Program-made: the position numbers and the translations under genes
Notes under the pieces: generated by a model
What the model was told of the DNA's origin: nothing
The model's input: the letters and a program-made list of their open reading frames with translations, nothing else
The model's database searches: none
Assembly: GCA_036287865.1 (NCBI GenBank)
Contig: CP126743.1
Span: forward strand, 930,001-994,000
Origin: Fluviibacter phosphoraccumulans_A
Lineage (GTDB): Bacteria; Pseudomonadota; Gammaproteobacteria; Burkholderiales; Rhodocyclaceae
DNA length: 64,000 nucleotides
Direction of reading: 5' to 3'
Part shown: in pieces, positions 18,102-27,247 of the stretch
Layout: every line of letters begins with the position of its first letter
Numbering within the stretch: the stretch's first letter is position 1

Positions 18102-19769
18102 ATGAGTCAGCGCTGGATTGGTTATACCTTTCTGTTTCTGACGCTGTTGGTGTTTTCGCTTGTAGGACTGTTTACACGCACATCGGATATTGCCGAATAT
18201 TTTGTGGCAGGTCGCCTCGTGCCCGCTTTGTATTCTGGCATGTCATCCAGAACAGACTGGCTTTCTGCGGCTTCCTTTATTGGCCTGGCTGGCGCCCTCT
18301 ACCAATCAGGTTATCAGGGCCTGGCGTTTGTGATTGGTTGGACCGGCGGCTATGTGCTGCTTGCGCTTTTAATGGCACCGTATCTCAGAAAGTTTGGTCA
18401 ATTCACATTGCCAGACTTTTTAGCAACCCGATATGGTGGGCATACGATTCGATTGATTGGTGCCGTGGCAGTTATTCTTGCCTCACTTGTTTATGTGGTG
18501 GCGCAGGTTTATGGCGTGGGACTTATTACAAGTCGTTTTATTACGCTTCAGTTTGAAATTGGCGTTTATTTGGGTTTAGCTGGTGTACTGGTGTGTAGCT
18601 TTCTAGGGGGTATGCGTGCGCTCATGTATGCCCAGGCTGCACAGTATGTGATTCTGCTTATCGCATACATTACCCCGATTACGATTCTGGCTTTCGACCG
18701 TACCGGGATTCCTGCACCGCCAGTACTCTATGCCAAAGCGATGCATCAACTCGTAGACGTTGAGAACGAGGTCTTTAATCGCCCTGAAGAGGTGGCTGTT
18801 CGTGCCCTTTATGCAGATCGTGCGAAGCGCTTGGAACAGCAGATAGACACACTGCCGTGCTCTCTAGTTGATGAACGTAAGCGTCTGGGCGATCAGATAG
18901 AAAACATGAAAGCATCAGGTGCCTCCGTACGCGATATTGTTTTACTTGAACGAGAGCGTCGCGCGCTTCCTGCAACGCCACAATTAGCCCATGCAAAATG
19001 GCGCAATGATTTAAAAGATGCGTTGCATCGTTCAGCCGTCCCGGTTTCTGACATAGAGCCTTTTGCATTGCCTGATGATGGGCAAAGTCGTGCCAACTTC
19101 CTGGCGCTGGTCTTCTGCTTAACAATTGGAACGGCATCATTGCCGCACTTGCTTATGCGTTACTACAGTATCGCCAGTGTGAGCCAGGCGCGTCGACCTG
19201 TATTCTGGTCATTGTTTTTTGTTGCGCTTGTGTATTTGCTGGCGCCAGCCTATGCGATGTTTGTAAAATTAGAGATGTTGCAGCATACGATTGGTGTTCC
19301 CGTAGAGCCTTTGCCTGCCTGGATCAATGCGTGGACCAAGATCGGTTTGGTGTCTGTTGATGACATCAATAATGACCATCTGTTGCAGTGGGCAGAATTA
19401 ACGATTAGTCCGGATGTCTTTGTTCTGGCAACGCCCGAAATTGCGGGTTTGCCCTATGTAATATCCGGGATGGTTGCTGCTGGTGGTTTGGCAGCAGCGC
19501 TTTCAACAGCTGAGGGTTTGTTGCTTTCTATTACCTCTGCGCTATCACACGATATTTATTTCAAGATGCTCAGACCCGATGCGTCTTCCTCGTGGCGATT
19601 GATTGTTTCTAAATCCGTGATGGTCGCTGTGGCAATTCTTGCAGCGTCTATTGCGGTACAGCGACCCGCTTCTATTGTTGATATGGTTGCCTGGGCTTTT
19701 TCGATTGCTGGTTCGGCGCTTTTTCCTGCACTAGTGCCAGGTGTGTTCTGGCCGCTCAAGGTTCGTTGA
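18102..19769 (+). pseudogene. C-terminally truncated VC_2705-type sodium:solute (acetate-like) symporter
   Basis: The 555-residue product begins with membrane helices of the SSF fold (SDIAEYFVAGRLVPALYSGMS, FTLPDFLATRYGG). It has the long polar insertion (about residues 215-310) typical of the VC_2705 subfamily, then PHLLMRYYS and SGMVAAGGLAAALSTAEGLLLSITSAL. It ends abruptly at PALVPGVFWPLKVR, where relatives continue with further helices. The bases right after belong to the tail of a different protein in another frame, so a deletion removed the C-terminus. The lost end probably abolishes transport, although the first 10 or so helices are intact. Relatives move acetate or similar monocarboxylates. 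Confidence 0.8.
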
Positions 19770-19849
19770 TCGTTTATATTGTGCTGATTGGTTTGTATGC
19801 TTTTCTGATGAATCGGTTGGATCGTCAGTTCGGTGTTGATGAACAATGA
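19751..19849 (+). pseudogene. C-terminal remnant of a DUF4212 symporter small subunit
   Basis: In the +1 frame relative to the symporter end, bases from about 19754 read AQGSLIVYIVLIGLYAFLMN followed by RLDRQFGVDEQ and a TGA at 19847-19849. This is the conserved tail of DUF4212 proteins, the small subunits of VC_2705-type symporters. No N-terminus or start codon precedes it. The stop overlaps the ATG of the next gene (ATGA). Confidence 0.7.
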
Positions 19850-20127
19850 GTCAGCTCGTGGTTATCGTAGCGATCCGTGGGCTCCTGGAGTTGGTGCTCT
19901 GGCTTTTGATCGGGGGGCGTACGGCCTTGCTAATACTTGCTGGCCGTTATGGCGCAGATAACGCAGTGATCCGTATGTTCGATTTTCTGTTGAAGCCGGT
20001 ACGTGCGTGTAACGATAGGCTTATGCCAACTGTCTCTGGCGCGGTAAAAGATGCGGTGCTTTTTATTTTGCTGTTATTGATCTGGCTGGGCTTGGGGGTA
20101 GTCAAGCTGACATTGGTGGCCAATTAA
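19846..20127 (+). CDS. Small membrane protein of unknown function
   Basis: The 93-residue protein has a hydrophobic N-terminus (LVVIVAIRGLLELVLWLLIG, continuing to about residue 32) and a C-terminal helix (AVLFILLLLIWLGLGVVKL), separated by a polar stretch with two prolines. I recognise no family. The ATG overlaps the stop of the DUF4212 remnant, so it was once translationally coupled to that subunit. With the subunit reduced to its tail, expression now is doubtful. Confidence 0.55.
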   Translation: MSQLVVIVAIRGLLELVLWLLIGGRTALLILAGRYGADNAVIRMFDFLLKPVRACNDRLMPTVSGAVKDAVLFILLLLIWLGLGVVKLTLVAN

Positions 20128-20190
20128 GTTACCGCCCGCGGGCATCTTGCAAAAAAGCCGGGATATCGGTATAGTTCTGCTCCTTGCAGT

Positions 20191-20267
20191 AGGCGCGTAG
20201 CTCAGCTGGTTAGAGCACCACCTTGACATGGTGGGGGTCGTTGGTTCGAGTCCAATCGCGCCTACCA
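20191..20267 (+). tRNA. tRNA-Val (anticodon GAC)
   Basis: A 77-base cloverleaf: acceptor stem AGGCGCG pairs with CGCGCCT, followed by encoded ACCA. The anticodon stem CCACC/GGTGG encloses loop TTGACAT, giving anticodon GAC. The T-arm has GGTTCGAGTCC. Confidence 0.97.
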
Positions 20268-20377
20268 ACGAATTCAGAACTGAAGCCAGTGTCAGATTCG
20301 CCGAATATCGCAATCAAAGCGACCCCGGCTAGCTGCTCTGGCTTTTTTGTTGTCTTCTTTTTGTTCGCGAGTCCAAG

Positions 20378-22285
20378 ATGCCAGTCATTACCTTGCCTGA
20401 CGGTTCCAAGCGTGAATATCCTCAGCCGGTTAGCGTGCTGGATGTTGCTGCCAGTATTGGTGCAGGCCTTGCTCGTGCCGCTTTAGGTGGCCGCATTGGC
20501 GATAAGCTGGTGGATACCAGCTACGTGATTGAGACCGATTCGCCACTGGCCATCATTACGGATAAAAACCCGGAAGGGCTGGATCTGATCCGCCACTCTA
20601 CAGCGCATTTGCTGGCATATGCCGTGAAAGAGCTGTATCCGGATGCGCAGGTGACCATCGGTCCAACCGTTGAAAATGGGTTTTATTACGACTTCGCCTA
20701 TTCGCGCCCATTTACGCCTGAAGATCTGGCTGCGATTGAAAAGCGCATGGCCGAGCTGGCCAAAAAAGACATTCCGGTTACCCGTGAAGTCTGGTCGCGT
20801 GATGATGCCGTGAAGTTTTTCGAAGGGCAGGGCGAGCGCTATAAGGCCGAGCTGATTGCCGCGATTCCGCAGGACCAGGACGTGTCGCTGTATCGCGAAG
20901 GCGATTTCATCGACCTGTGCCGTGGTCCGCACGTACCGTTGACCGGCAAACTCAAGCACTTCAAATTGATGAAGATTGCCGGTGCCTACTGGCGTGGCGA
21001 CCCCAAGAACGAGCAGCTGCAGCGTGTTTACGGCACGGCCTGGGCTAAAAAAGAAGATCTCGACGGCTACATCCATATGCTGGAAGAAGCCGAAAAGCGT
21101 GATCACCGTCGTCTGGGTCGCGCCCTGGATCTGTTCCACATGCAGGATGAAGCGCCGGGTCTGGTGTTTTGGCACCCCAAGGGTTGGGCCGTCTGGCAAG
21201 AAGTTGAGCAGTACATGCGTCGCGTCTACCGTGACAATGGCTATCAGGAAGTGCGCTGCCCACAGATTCTGGGTCGCTCCCTGTGGGAGAAGTCTGGCCA
21301 CTGGGACCACTACCACGAGAACATGTTCACGACCGAGTCGGAAAAACGCCACTACGCGCTAAAGCCGATGAACTGCCCGGGTCACGTGCAGGTATTTAAC
21401 GCGGGCCTACGTTCGTACCGTGATTTGCCGCTGCGCTATGGTGAATTCGGCTCCTGTCACCGCAACGAGTCCTCGGGCGCGTTGCATGGCCTGATGCGTG
21501 TGCGCGGTTTCGTGCAGGATGATGGCCATGTGTTTTGTACCGAAGACCAGATCGAAGCCGAAGTGACGGCCTTCAATGCGCTGGTTAAACAAGTGTATGC
21601 CGACTTTGGCTTTACCGAAGTGGCCGTCAAACTGGCACTGCGTCCGGAAGGCCGCGTCGGTTCCGACGAAATCTGGGATAAAGCAGAAGCTGCGCTGCGT
21701 GCCGGTTTGCGTGCCTCCGGTCTGGAATGGACCGAGCTACCGGGTGAGGGCGCGTTCTATGGTCCGAAGATCGAATTCCATATCAAGGACGCCATTGGCC
21801 GTTCGTGGCAGTGTGGCACGATGCAGGTCGATTTCTCGATGCCGGGTCGTTTGGGCGCTGAATATGTGGCAGAAGACAACACACGTCGTGTGCCAGTCAT
21901 GCTGCACCGTGCCATTCTTGGCTCCCTGGAGCGTTTTGTTGGCATTCTGATCGAAAACCATTCGGGTGCATTGCCGACCTGGCTGGCACCAATTCAGGCC
22001 GTTGTGCTCAATATCTCGGAAAAACAGGCCGATTACGCCGAAGATGTGGTGAATCAGCTGCATGCTGCCGGTTTCCGGGCAGAAGCCGATTTGCGTAATG
22101 AGAAAATTACCTATAAAATTCGGGAACATAGCGTTAACCGGCTGCCTTACCAACTTGTCGTCGGCGACAAGGAAAAAGAAGCCGGTCTCGTGGCCGTGCG
22201 TACCCGTGGGGGTCAGGATCTGGGGCAAATGCCTGTAACAGAGCTGATCGAGCGTCTTAAAGAAGACGTTGCTGCCTACCGGTAA
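20378..22285 (+). CDS. thrS: Threonyl-tRNA synthetase
   Basis: ThrRS charges tRNA-Thr. The 635-residue protein is full length: an N-terminal TGS domain (PVITLPDGSKREYPQPVSVLD), an editing domain with HSTAHLLAYAVKELYP near residues 70-85, and a class II core with MNCPGHVQVF near 330, RYGEFGSCHRNESSGALHGLMRVRGF near 354-379 (motif 2) and HRAILGSLERF near 508 (motif 3), then an anticodon-binding domain. It starts the thrS-infC-rpmI-rplT-pheS-pheT-ihfA run. tRNA-Val lies 110 bp upstream. Confidence 0.97.
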   Translation: MPVITLPDGSKREYPQPVSVLDVAASIGAGLARAALGGRIGDKLVDTSYVIETDSPLAIITDKNPEGLDLIRHSTAHLLAYAVKELYPDAQVTIGPTVENGFYYDFAYSRPFTPEDLAAIEKRMAELAKKDIPVTREVWSRDDAVKFFEGQGERYKAELIAAIPQDQDVSLYREGDFIDLCRGPHVPLTGKLKHFKLMKIAGAYWRGDPKNEQLQRVYGTAWAKKEDLDGYIHMLEEAEKRDHRRLGRALDLFHMQDEAPGLVFWHPKGWAVWQEVEQYMRRVYRDNGYQEVRCPQILGRSLWEKSGHWDHYHENMFTTESEKRHYALKPMNCPGHVQVFNAGLRSYRDLPLRYGEFGSCHRNESSGALHGLMRVRGFVQDDGHVFCTEDQIEAEVTAFNALVKQVYADFGFTEVAVKLALRPEGRVGSDEIWDKAEAALRAGLRASGLEWTELPGEGAFYGPKIEFHIKDAIGRSWQCGTMQVDFSMPGRLGAEYVAEDNTRRVPVMLHRAILGSLERFVGILIENHSGALPTWLAPIQAVVLNISEKQADYAEDVVNQLHAAGFRAEADLRNEKITYKIREHSVNRLPYQLVVGDKEKEAGLVAVRTRGGQDLGQMPVTELIERLKEDVAAYR

Positions 22286-22324
22286 GCGCGGTTCGTTTTT
22301 TTATTGAATTAAGGAGTACTGGTC

Positions 22325-22900
22325 ATAGCTCTTCCGAAGTCGAACCGCCTCAATGAGGAAATCACGACTCCGCAGGTACGCCTGCTGGGACCCGAAGGCG
22401 AACAGCTGGGCGTGGTTGCCATTCGTGACGCGCTGGCACAGGCTGAAGAAGCCGAACTGGATCTGATTGAAATTGCACCGACGGCCTCGCCACCGGTCTG
22501 CCGAATCATGGATTACGGCAAATTCAAGTACCAGGAAGCCAAGCGTCAGCACGAAGCCAAGCTGAAGCAGAAGCAGGTTCAGGTTAAGGAAATCAAGCTG
22601 CGACCCGGTACGGACGAAAACGACTATCAGATCAAGATGCGCAACATGGTGCGCTTCCTGGGTGAAGGCGATAAGGTCAAAGTGACTTTACGCTTCCGCG
22701 GTCGCGAACTGTCGCATCAGGAATTCGGAATGCGTCAGCTGGAACGCGTCAAGGCGGATCTGGAAGAAATCGGTTCTGTTGAACAGATGCCGAAGATAGA
22801 AGGTCGTCAGATGGTGATGGTGATTACGCCGGTCAAAAAGGCCCCTGCAGCTGCCAAACCTAAGGCGAAAGAAGAACTGAAGGAAGCGGTTACGGCATAA
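22325..22900 (+). CDS. infC: Translation initiation factor IF-3, with an AUA start codon
   Basis: IF-3 prevents premature 70S formation and checks the start codon-initiator tRNA pair. The frame reads ALPKSNRLNEEITTPQVRL onward and has the usual two domains joined by a lysine-rich linker (RIMDYGKFKYQEAKRQHEAK). No ATG, GTG or TTG exists in frame before GTG 22412, which would delete 29 conserved residues. The Shine-Dalgarno AAGGAG at 22311-22316 is spaced 8 bases from an ATA at 22325, so I take ATA as the start, giving 191 residues. IF-3 genes in other bacteria use AUU or AUA/AUC starts to autoregulate. The CTG at 22319 is too close to the Shine-Dalgarno. Confidence 0.9.
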   Translation: MALPKSNRLNEEITTPQVRLLGPEGEQLGVVAIRDALAQAEEAELDLIEIAPTASPPVCRIMDYGKFKYQEAKRQHEAKLKQKQVQVKEIKLRPGTDENDYQIKMRNMVRFLGEGDKVKVTLRFRGRELSHQEFGMRQLERVKADLEEIGSVEQMPKIEGRQMVMVITPVKKAPAAAKPKAKEELKEAVTA

Positions 22901-23025
22901 TGCGGTAGCGGTTTTCAGCAGGATTGATCGGGTTGTGCAAACAGCCGGGTCATTACAAGTGGCATCGGGTTAGCAAGAGTTTCCGCCGGAAACCACCTGG
23001 TGACATGACATAAAGGAGCATATAC

Positions 23026-23223
23026 ATGCCCAAAATGAAGACGAAGAGCGGCGCAGCTAAGCGTTTCCGCGTTCGTGGCAGCGGCAGCATCAAGCGCGGC
23101 CACGCATTTAAGCGCCACATTCTGACCAAGAAGACGACCAAGTCCAAGCGTCAGCTGCGTGGTCCGGAAACCGTTAATGCCTCGGATGTTGCATCGATCC
23201 GAGCCATGATGCCCTACGCTTAA
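23026..23223 (+). CDS. rpmI: 50S ribosomal protein L35
   Basis: The 65-residue, very basic protein starts MPKMKTKSGAAKRFRVRGSG, the L35 hallmark, and ends DVASIRAMMPYA. It is a large-subunit protein. GGAGCA precedes the ATG. The 125 bp gap after infC contains no gene and may hold leader structure for L20-mediated control, as known in Escherichia coli; I did not identify the pseudoknot. Confidence 0.97.
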   Translation: MPKMKTKSGAAKRFRVRGSGSIKRGHAFKRHILTKKTTKSKRQLRGPETVNASDVASIRAMMPYA

Positions 23224-23235
23224 GGAGAATAGACT

Positions 23236-23595
23236 ATGCCTCGCGTTAAACGTGGTGTAACGGCGCGCGCTCGCCACCAGAAAGTTTTGAAGCTGGCCAA
23301 GGGTTACCGCGGCCGTCGTAAAAACGTATACCGTATTGCCAAGCAGGCGGTGATGAAGGCCGGTCAGTACCAGTACCGTGACCGTCGTCAGCGTAAGCGT
23401 CAGTTCCGCACCCTGTGGATTGCACGTATCAACGCCGCTTCGCGCGAATTGGGTCTGACCTACAGCCGTTTCATGAACGGTCTGAAGAAGGCTTCGATCG
23501 AAGTTGATCGCAAGGTTCTGGCTGATCTAGCCGTGTTTGATAAGCCTGCTTTCGCACAGCTTGCAAACCAAGCCAAGGCAAGCCTCGGCCTGTAA
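23236..23595 (+). CDS. rplT: 50S ribosomal protein L20
   Basis: The 119-residue protein begins MPRVKRGVTARARHQKVLKLAKG and contains YRGRRKNVYRIAKQAVMKAGQY and RTLWIARINAASRELGLTYS, all standard for L20. It is an early 50S assembly protein and in enterics represses its own operon. It starts 12 bp after rpmI with an AAGGAG ribosome binding site. Confidence 0.97.
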   Translation: MPRVKRGVTARARHQKVLKLAKGYRGRRKNVYRIAKQAVMKAGQYQYRDRRQRKRQFRTLWIARINAASRELGLTYSRFMNGLKKASIEVDRKVLADLAVFDKPAFAQLANQAKASLGL

Positions 23596-23604
23596 TCGCC
23601 AAGC

Positions 23605-23645
23605 GATCCGAAAAAGGAGGCGTTGTGCCTCCTTTTTTTCGGATC
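23605..23645 (+). terminator. Terminator between rplT and pheS
   Basis: AGGAGGC and GCCTCCT pair across GTTGT, followed by seven Ts. The arms extend to a longer imperfect palindrome from GATCCG to CGGATC. It could end the ribosomal transcript or attenuate into pheST; no Phe-rich leader peptide is visible. Confidence 0.85.
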
Positions 23646-23697
23646 ATCAGTAAAAGTCAGCCATACAAAAGTTCTGACCGATTTATCAGAGGTGTTT

Positions 23698-24753
23698 ATG
23701 TCGTCGCTGAATTCTGAAGCCCTCCTGTCCGAGTTATCGGAAGCGCTGGCCGCCATTAAGGATGGTGACGCCCTGGAAGTGACCAAAGCGCGTTACCTGG
23801 GCAAAACGGGTGTCGTCACAGAGGTCCTCAAGGGTTTAGTGAGCCTACCGGTTGAAGAACGTAAAGAGGCCGGTGGCCGTATCAACAAGATTAAGGTGCA
23901 GGTTGAAGCGGCGATTAATGCGCGGCGAGATGCACTTAAAGAAGAGCAGTTGGCAGCGCGTCTGGCAGAAGAAGCTTTGGATGTAACGCTGTCGGGTCGT
24001 GGCATGGATCGCGGTGGCTTGCACCCGGTAACGCGCAGTTTGCAGCGTATTGAAGGGCTGTTTGCCTCGATGGGGTTTTCGGTGGCAGAGGGTCCGGAAA
24101 TTGAAACGGACTATTTCAATTTCACTGCGCTCAATACGCCAGACGACCACCCGGCGCGTTCCATGCACGACACCTTCTATCTGAAAGATGCACAAGGTAA
24201 TGTGCAGCAGGATGTGCTGTTGCGTACCCATACCAGCCCGATTCAGGCGCGCTATATGCAGAATCATGTGGCAACCTATGGTGGCAAGGAAGGCATGCCC
24301 GAGATTCGCATCATTGCACCGGGTCGCGTGTATCGCGTTGATTCCGATGCGACCCATTCGCCGATGTTTCATCAGGTGGAAGGGCTCTGGGTTGGCGAGC
24401 ACGTTACCTTCTCAGGCCTCAAGGGCGTGATGATTGACTTTCTGCATCAGTTCTTTGAAACCGATGCGTTGGAAGTGCGCTTCCGTCCGTCTTTCTTTCC
24501 GTTTACCGAGCCCTCAGCCGAAATCGATGTGGCCTTCGGTGAAGGTCCGCTGAAGGGTCGTTGGCTGGAAGTGGCCGGGTGCGGCATGGTGCATCCCAAT
24601 GTGCTGGCTGAAGCAGGTATCGATCCTGAACGCTACGTCGGCTTCGCCTTTGGTATGGGCCCGGATCGTTTGACGATGCTGCGTTATGGCATTAATGATC
24701 TGCGCCTATTCTTCGAAGGCGACATTCGTTTTCTGAACCAGTTTGCTGCCTGA
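23698..24753 (+). CDS. pheS: Phenylalanyl-tRNA synthetase, alpha subunit
   Basis: PheS forms the catalytic half of the alpha2-beta2 enzyme. From ATG 23698 (MSSLNSEALL) it has 351 residues: an N-terminal coiled coil (residues 1-85) that contacts tRNA, then a class II core with HPVTRSLQRIEGLFASMGF, DTFYL, LLRTHTSPIQARYM, and GRVYRVDSDATHSPMFHQVEG (motif 2). FAFGMGPDRLTMLRYGI (motif 3) lies near the end. An upstream in-frame start at 23623 lies inside the terminator and is rejected. Confidence 0.96.
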   Translation: MSSLNSEALLSELSEALAAIKDGDALEVTKARYLGKTGVVTEVLKGLVSLPVEERKEAGGRINKIKVQVEAAINARRDALKEEQLAARLAEEALDVTLSGRGMDRGGLHPVTRSLQRIEGLFASMGFSVAEGPEIETDYFNFTALNTPDDHPARSMHDTFYLKDAQGNVQQDVLLRTHTSPIQARYMQNHVATYGGKEGMPEIRIIAPGRVYRVDSDATHSPMFHQVEGLWVGEHVTFSGLKGVMIDFLHQFFETDALEVRFRPSFFPFTEPSAEIDVAFGEGPLKGRWLEVAGCGMVHPNVLAEAGIDPERYVGFAFGMGPDRLTMLRYGINDLRLFFEGDIRFLNQFAA

Positions 24754-24797
24754 GTGGCGCGTTGTTCAACGTCGAGTTTTAGCGAAAGACTTCAAGC

Positions 24798-27176
24798 ATG
24801 AACTTCTTGGAATCCTGGCTGCGCCAATTCGTTAATCCGGATTTATCTTCGGAAGCGTTGACTGAACTGTTAACCATGGCAGGTCTGGAAGTTGAAGAGC
24901 GTGGACCCGTTGCCCCACCATTTAACAATGTCGTGGTTGGCCATGTGCTCTCTGTTACCAAGCATCCGGACGCTGATCGTTTAAACGTCTGCGAAGTTGA
25001 TGCGGGCGAGGGTACGCCACGCCAGATTGTATGCGGCGCAAGCAATGTTGCCGCTGGACTGAAAGTGCCGTGTGCTTTGCCGGGCGCTGTGCTGCCAGGC
25101 GATTTCAAGATCAAAGAAGCCAAGGTGCGCGGTGTGCCCTCTGCCGGTATGCTGTGTGCCGCTGTAGAACTGGGCATGGCCAAGGAAAGTGATGGCCTGA
25201 TGATTCTGGATGCTGAGGCCAAACCGGGGACGTCGCTACGCGAATTGCTGGGTCTCGATGACATTTGTCTTGAACTGAAGCTGACGCCGAATCGCCCGGA
25301 TTGCCTGGGAATGCTCGGCCTGGCGCGCGAGGTATCTGCGTTGACTGGGGCGACTGTGACGTTGCCTGTGGTTAAAACAATTGAAGCATCACATCAGTCA
25401 ACGTTACCAGTAGCCATTAATGCCGCGGATCTCTGTGGTCGTTTTACCGGTCGCGTGATCAAAGGCGTTAATGCACAGGCGCCAACGTCCGCATGGATGA
25501 AGCAGTGTCTTGAACGCTCCGGTTTGCGTTCCATTAGTGCTTTGGTTGATATTTCCAACTACGTGATGTTGGAACTTAATCGTCCGAATCATATTTTTGA
25601 TCTGGGTACCGTACAAGGTGGGCTTACAGTACGTTGGGCGAATGATCAGGAAAAGCTGACCTTGCTGGGTGGTGAGGAAGTAACACTGGATCACCATTAC
25701 GGCGTTATTGCCGATGAGGGTGGCGCCATTAGTCTGGCCGGCATTATGGGCGGCGAGCGCACCGCCTGTACTGAATCAACGAAGGATGTATTTGTTGAAG
25801 CGGCTTACTGGCACCCGTCTGCAATCCAGGGGCGTAGCCGTTGGTTAACGTTGAACACGGATGCCGGGCATCGATTTGAACGGGGTGTAGATTTTGCCGA
25901 CACCGTAGCCGGCGTGGCGCGTATTACTCAGCTCATTCTGGATATCTGTGGTGGTGAGGCGGGTCCCGTGGTGGATCAGGTGACTCAGCTGCCAGCGCGT
26001 CCGGCCGTTAAAGTACGTTTTGCACGTATTCGTAAGGTCCTGGGTATAGCCCCATCGGATGATGAGATCACGAAGATCTTTAATGGCTTGGGATTTCAGC
26101 CAAAGCCAGTTGAAGCCGGGCTTGAAATTGTGCCTCCAAGCTGGCGACATGATTTGTCGATTGAAGAAGACTTGATCGAAGAAATTGCGCGCGTTATTGG
26201 CTACGACCATATTCCTGCCAAACCGCCAATTGGCCCGATGACTATGCGCGGCCAGACCGAGATGTTGCGCCCAGTAGATGCCTTGCGCGGTACGCTGGTG
26301 GAACGCGGCTATCAGGAAGTGATCAATCTGGCATTTACGCCAGAAACCTGGGAAACAGATTTTGCAGCGAATGCTGCGCCGGTTGAATTGGCTAATCCTA
26401 TTGCCAGCCATCTCTCCGTGATGCGTTCGTCGCTGATCGGTGGCTTGATTAATACGTTGATCAATAACCAGCGACGTCGGCAGCCCCGTTTACGGATCTT
26501 TGAAAGTGGTCGCGTATTCGAGCGCCAGCAGGCTACAGAAGCCGGCCAAGTTGATGGTTATCGTCAGACGCTGCGCATCGGTGGCCTAGGATGGGGTGGT
26601 GCTGCACCGGAGCAATGGGCTGTGCCAACACGTGCTGTTGATTTCTATGATGTTAAAGCTGATGTTGAAGCGCTGAGCCCAGCGCAGCCACTGCGTTTTG
26701 AGGCGGCTGTCCATCCGGCTTTTCATCCGGGACGTAGTGCCCGTGTATTGCGTGATAACCAGCCGATTGGCTGGATTGGCGAATTGCATCCGCGTTGGGT
26801 CCAGAAGTATGAATTGGAGTCGGCGCCCGTACTTTTTGAGCTGGATATTGATGGCCTAACACCGAGCAAAGTATCTGTGTATGAGTCAGTATCTTCTTTC
26901 CAGGCGGTTGTACGTGATTTGGCGGTGCTGGTGGATGCCAAGTTGCCGGCGCAGACGCTGATTGATTTGCTCTGGACGAAAGCCCCGGATGTGCTGCGTT
27001 CGGTGAATCTTTTTGACCAGTATCAGGGTAAAGGTGTGCCGGAAGGTTTAAAAAGCCTTGCCTTCCGCTTTACGTTGCAGGATACTCAAGCAACCCTTGA
27101 AGATCAAAAGGTTGAAGCGGTTATGACCCATTTGCTGGGCCAGCTGACTCAAGCCGGCGCAACGTTGCGAACCTGA
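24798..27176 (+). CDS. pheT: Phenylalanyl-tRNA synthetase, beta subunit
   Basis: The 792-residue protein has the usual PheT architecture: an EMAP-like tRNA-binding domain (about residues 40-150), the B3/B4 editing region (LKLTPNRPDCLGMLGLAREV near 158), B5 (about 400-470), a degenerate catalytic-like core, and a C-terminal anticodon-binding ferredoxin-fold domain (SSFQAVVRDLAVLVD near 699-713). The length matches enteric PheT. It follows pheS by 44 bp. Confidence 0.96.
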   Translation: MNFLESWLRQFVNPDLSSEALTELLTMAGLEVEERGPVAPPFNNVVVGHVLSVTKHPDADRLNVCEVDAGEGTPRQIVCGASNVAAGLKVPCALPGAVLPGDFKIKEAKVRGVPSAGMLCAAVELGMAKESDGLMILDAEAKPGTSLRELLGLDDICLELKLTPNRPDCLGMLGLAREVSALTGATVTLPVVKTIEASHQSTLPVAINAADLCGRFTGRVIKGVNAQAPTSAWMKQCLERSGLRSISALVDISNYVMLELNRPNHIFDLGTVQGGLTVRWANDQEKLTLLGGEEVTLDHHYGVIADEGGAISLAGIMGGERTACTESTKDVFVEAAYWHPSAIQGRSRWLTLNTDAGHRFERGVDFADTVAGVARITQLILDICGGEAGPVVDQVTQLPARPAVKVRFARIRKVLGIAPSDDEITKIFNGLGFQPKPVEAGLEIVPPSWRHDLSIEEDLIEEIARVIGYDHIPAKPPIGPMTMRGQTEMLRPVDALRGTLVERGYQEVINLAFTPETWETDFAANAAPVELANPIASHLSVMRSSLIGGLINTLINNQRRRQPRLRIFESGRVFERQQATEAGQVDGYRQTLRIGGLGWGGAAPEQWAVPTRAVDFYDVKADVEALSPAQPLRFEAAVHPAFHPGRSARVLRDNQPIGWIGELHPRWVQKYELESAPVLFELDIDGLTPSKVSVYESVSSFQAVVRDLAVLVDAKLPAQTLIDLLWTKAPDVLRSVNLFDQYQGKGVPEGLKSLAFRFTLQDTQATLEDQKVEAVMTHLLGQLTQAGATLRT

Positions 27177-27247
27177 TATTCAGCTAAAATTACTATTGAT
27201 AAGCGACCATCGTCGCCTGTCCTTTGTTTTCTCGAAAGTATTGCATC

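Noticed and set aside
20483..21352. Antisense frame over thrS
   Set aside because: Shadow of a conserved synthetase; no sensible product.
23596..23697. Phe-rich leader peptide for pheST attenuation
   Set aside because: A terminator is present but no short frame with Phe codons precedes it.
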